From SIG578 sp045543635 (lineage in GTDB: Bacteria > Bacillota > Clostridia > Oscillospirales > Ruminococcaceae), in assembly GCA_045543635.1 (NCBI GenBank), contig JAZQMT010000130.1:1-6004 (forward strand): DNA of 6,004 nt, given 5' to 3'. Below are positions 5,181-6,004 of the stretch, piece after piece (position 1 is the stretch's first letter; each line of letters begins with the position of its first letter). A program made the translations under genes and the position numbers. The notes beneath the pieces are model-generated. The model was not told the origin of the DNA and ran no database searches. It worked only from the letters and a program-made list of their open reading frames with translations.

Positions 5181-6004
5181 ATGAATACAAGAGAGAATTA
5201 TGTATCCCCCTTTTCTACAAGGTATGCCAGCGACGAAATGCAGTATATTTTTTCGGAACGCTTTAAGTTTACAACTTGGAGAAAGCTTTGGATCGCACTT
5301 GCTAAAGCTGAAAAGGATCTGGGACTTGATATAACCGATGAACAAATCCAAGAGATGCAAGACAACTGTGAAAACATCAATTTTGAGGTCGCACAGCAAC
5401 GCGAAAAGGAAGTTCGCCATGATGTAATGAGTCATATCTATGCGTTTGGAAAACAGTGCCCCAAGGCAGAGCCTATCATTCACCTCGGCGCAACCTCTTG
5501 TTATGTCGGCGATAATACCGATGTTATCATTTTGCGTGAGGCTTCCCGTCTTGTATTGAAAAAAGCATGTACTGTTCTAAAAAACCTTTCCGAGTTCGCT
5601 TTAAAGTATAAGGATGTTCCTTGCCTTGGTTACACACATCTGCAGCCCGCACAGCTTACAACTGTCGGAAAACGCGCAACCCTTTGGGCAAATGAACTTG
5701 CAATGGATATTGAAAATCTTGAATTTCAGATTTCACAGCTTCGCCTTTTAGGCTCAAAGGGAACAACCGGAACGCAGGCAAGCTTTATGGAGCTTTTTGA
5801 AAATGATGAAAAAAAGGTTTGTGCACTTGAGGATAAAATAGCTGAGCAAATGGACTTTGCGGGCTGTGTGGCTGTTTCGGGGCAGACCTATTCGCGTAAA
5901 ACCGATGCGTATTTCCTTTCGGTTCTTTCGGGAATTGCCCAAAGTGCCTATAAGTTTTCCAATGACCTTCGTATTCTCCAATCCTTTGAGGAAATGGAAG
6001 AACC
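5181..6004 (+). CDS. purB: Adenylosuccinate lyase, 5' part (cut by window end)
   Basis: This enzyme of the fumarase/aspartase superfamily acts twice in purine synthesis: it splits SAICAR to AICAR plus fumarate, and adenylosuccinate to AMP plus fumarate. It works as a cytoplasmic homotetramer. The window holds 274 complete codons and two bases of the next. Visible motifs are VRHDVMSH (78-85), HLGATSCYVGDNTD (101-114), YTHLQPAQLTTVGKR (151-165) with His153 as the conserved active-site histidine, GSKGTTGTQASF (191-202) and SGQTYSRK (233-240). The signature loop with the catalytic serine lies past the window. These blocks match the animal-type ADSL more closely than the shorter Bacillus PurB. The ATG at 5181 has AAGGAG at 5168-5173, seven bases upstream. 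The window end is not a true truncation. Confidence 0.96.
   Translation, partial: MNTRENYVSPFSTRYASDEMQYIFSERFKFTTWRKLWIALAKAEKDLGLDITDEQIQEMQDNCENINFEVAQQREKEVRHDVMSHIYAFGKQCPKAEPIIHLGATSCYVGDNTDVIILREASRLVLKKACTVLKNLSEFALKYKDVPCLGYTHLQPAQLTTVGKRATLWANELAMDIENLEFQISQLRLLGSKGTTGTQASFMELFENDEKKVCALEDKIAEQMDFAGCVAVSGQTYSRKTDAYFLSVLSGIAQSAYKFSNDLRILQSFEEMEE

Noticed and set aside
5175..5483. Minus-strand frames at 5175-5483 and 5198-5380
   Set aside because: They are antisense to the 5' end of purB, which has clear conserved motifs and a good ribosome site.

Overview
This window looks like chromosomal housekeeping DNA from a spore-forming Firmicute of the class Clostridia. The evidence is a T-box leader ahead of a hisS-aspS operon, strong AGGAGG-type ribosome sites, moderate GC content, and a sporulation gene of the YunB family. 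The genus cannot be read from the sequence.

Layout: bases 1 to about 105 hold no gene I can support. Bases 123-356 form a T-box riboswitch leader that ends in a 15-bp intrinsic terminator hairpin. It controls hisS (396-1706) and, 15 bases later, aspS (1722-3515), both on the + strand. A short hairpin (3524-3549) closes that operon and also serves a convergent small DUF378 membrane-protein gene (3562-3765, minus, GTG start). A divergent AT-rich spacer with an inverted repeat separates this gene from a flavin-reductase-domain protein (+ strand, best start 3873, to 4439). That gene runs stop-to-stop into yunB (4440-5078, minus). A further AT-rich divergent spacer leads to the 5' part of purB (from 5181, + strand), which is cut by the window end.

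How the genes work together: hisS and aspS charge tRNA-His and tRNA-Asp and share one leader that senses uncharged tRNA. The specifier region reads GACAT, so an Asp codon (GAC) and a His codon (CAT) overlap by one base. The T-box bulge TGGC fits the G73 discriminator of tRNA-Asp better than the C73 of tRNA-His. I therefore read the leader as primarily an aspartate sensor, with a possible second His reading. purB, an adenylosuccinate lyase of the type that resembles animal ADSL, serves purine synthesis. The flavin-reductase protein, the DUF378 protein and YunB show no clear functional link to the synthetases.

I found no mobile element, CRISPR array, tRNA, rRNA or defence system. The most interesting item is the dual-codon T-box specifier. 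Lesser ones are the zero-gap convergent join at 4439/4440, the eight-cysteine insertion in HisRS, and the inverted repeat at about 3784-3806.
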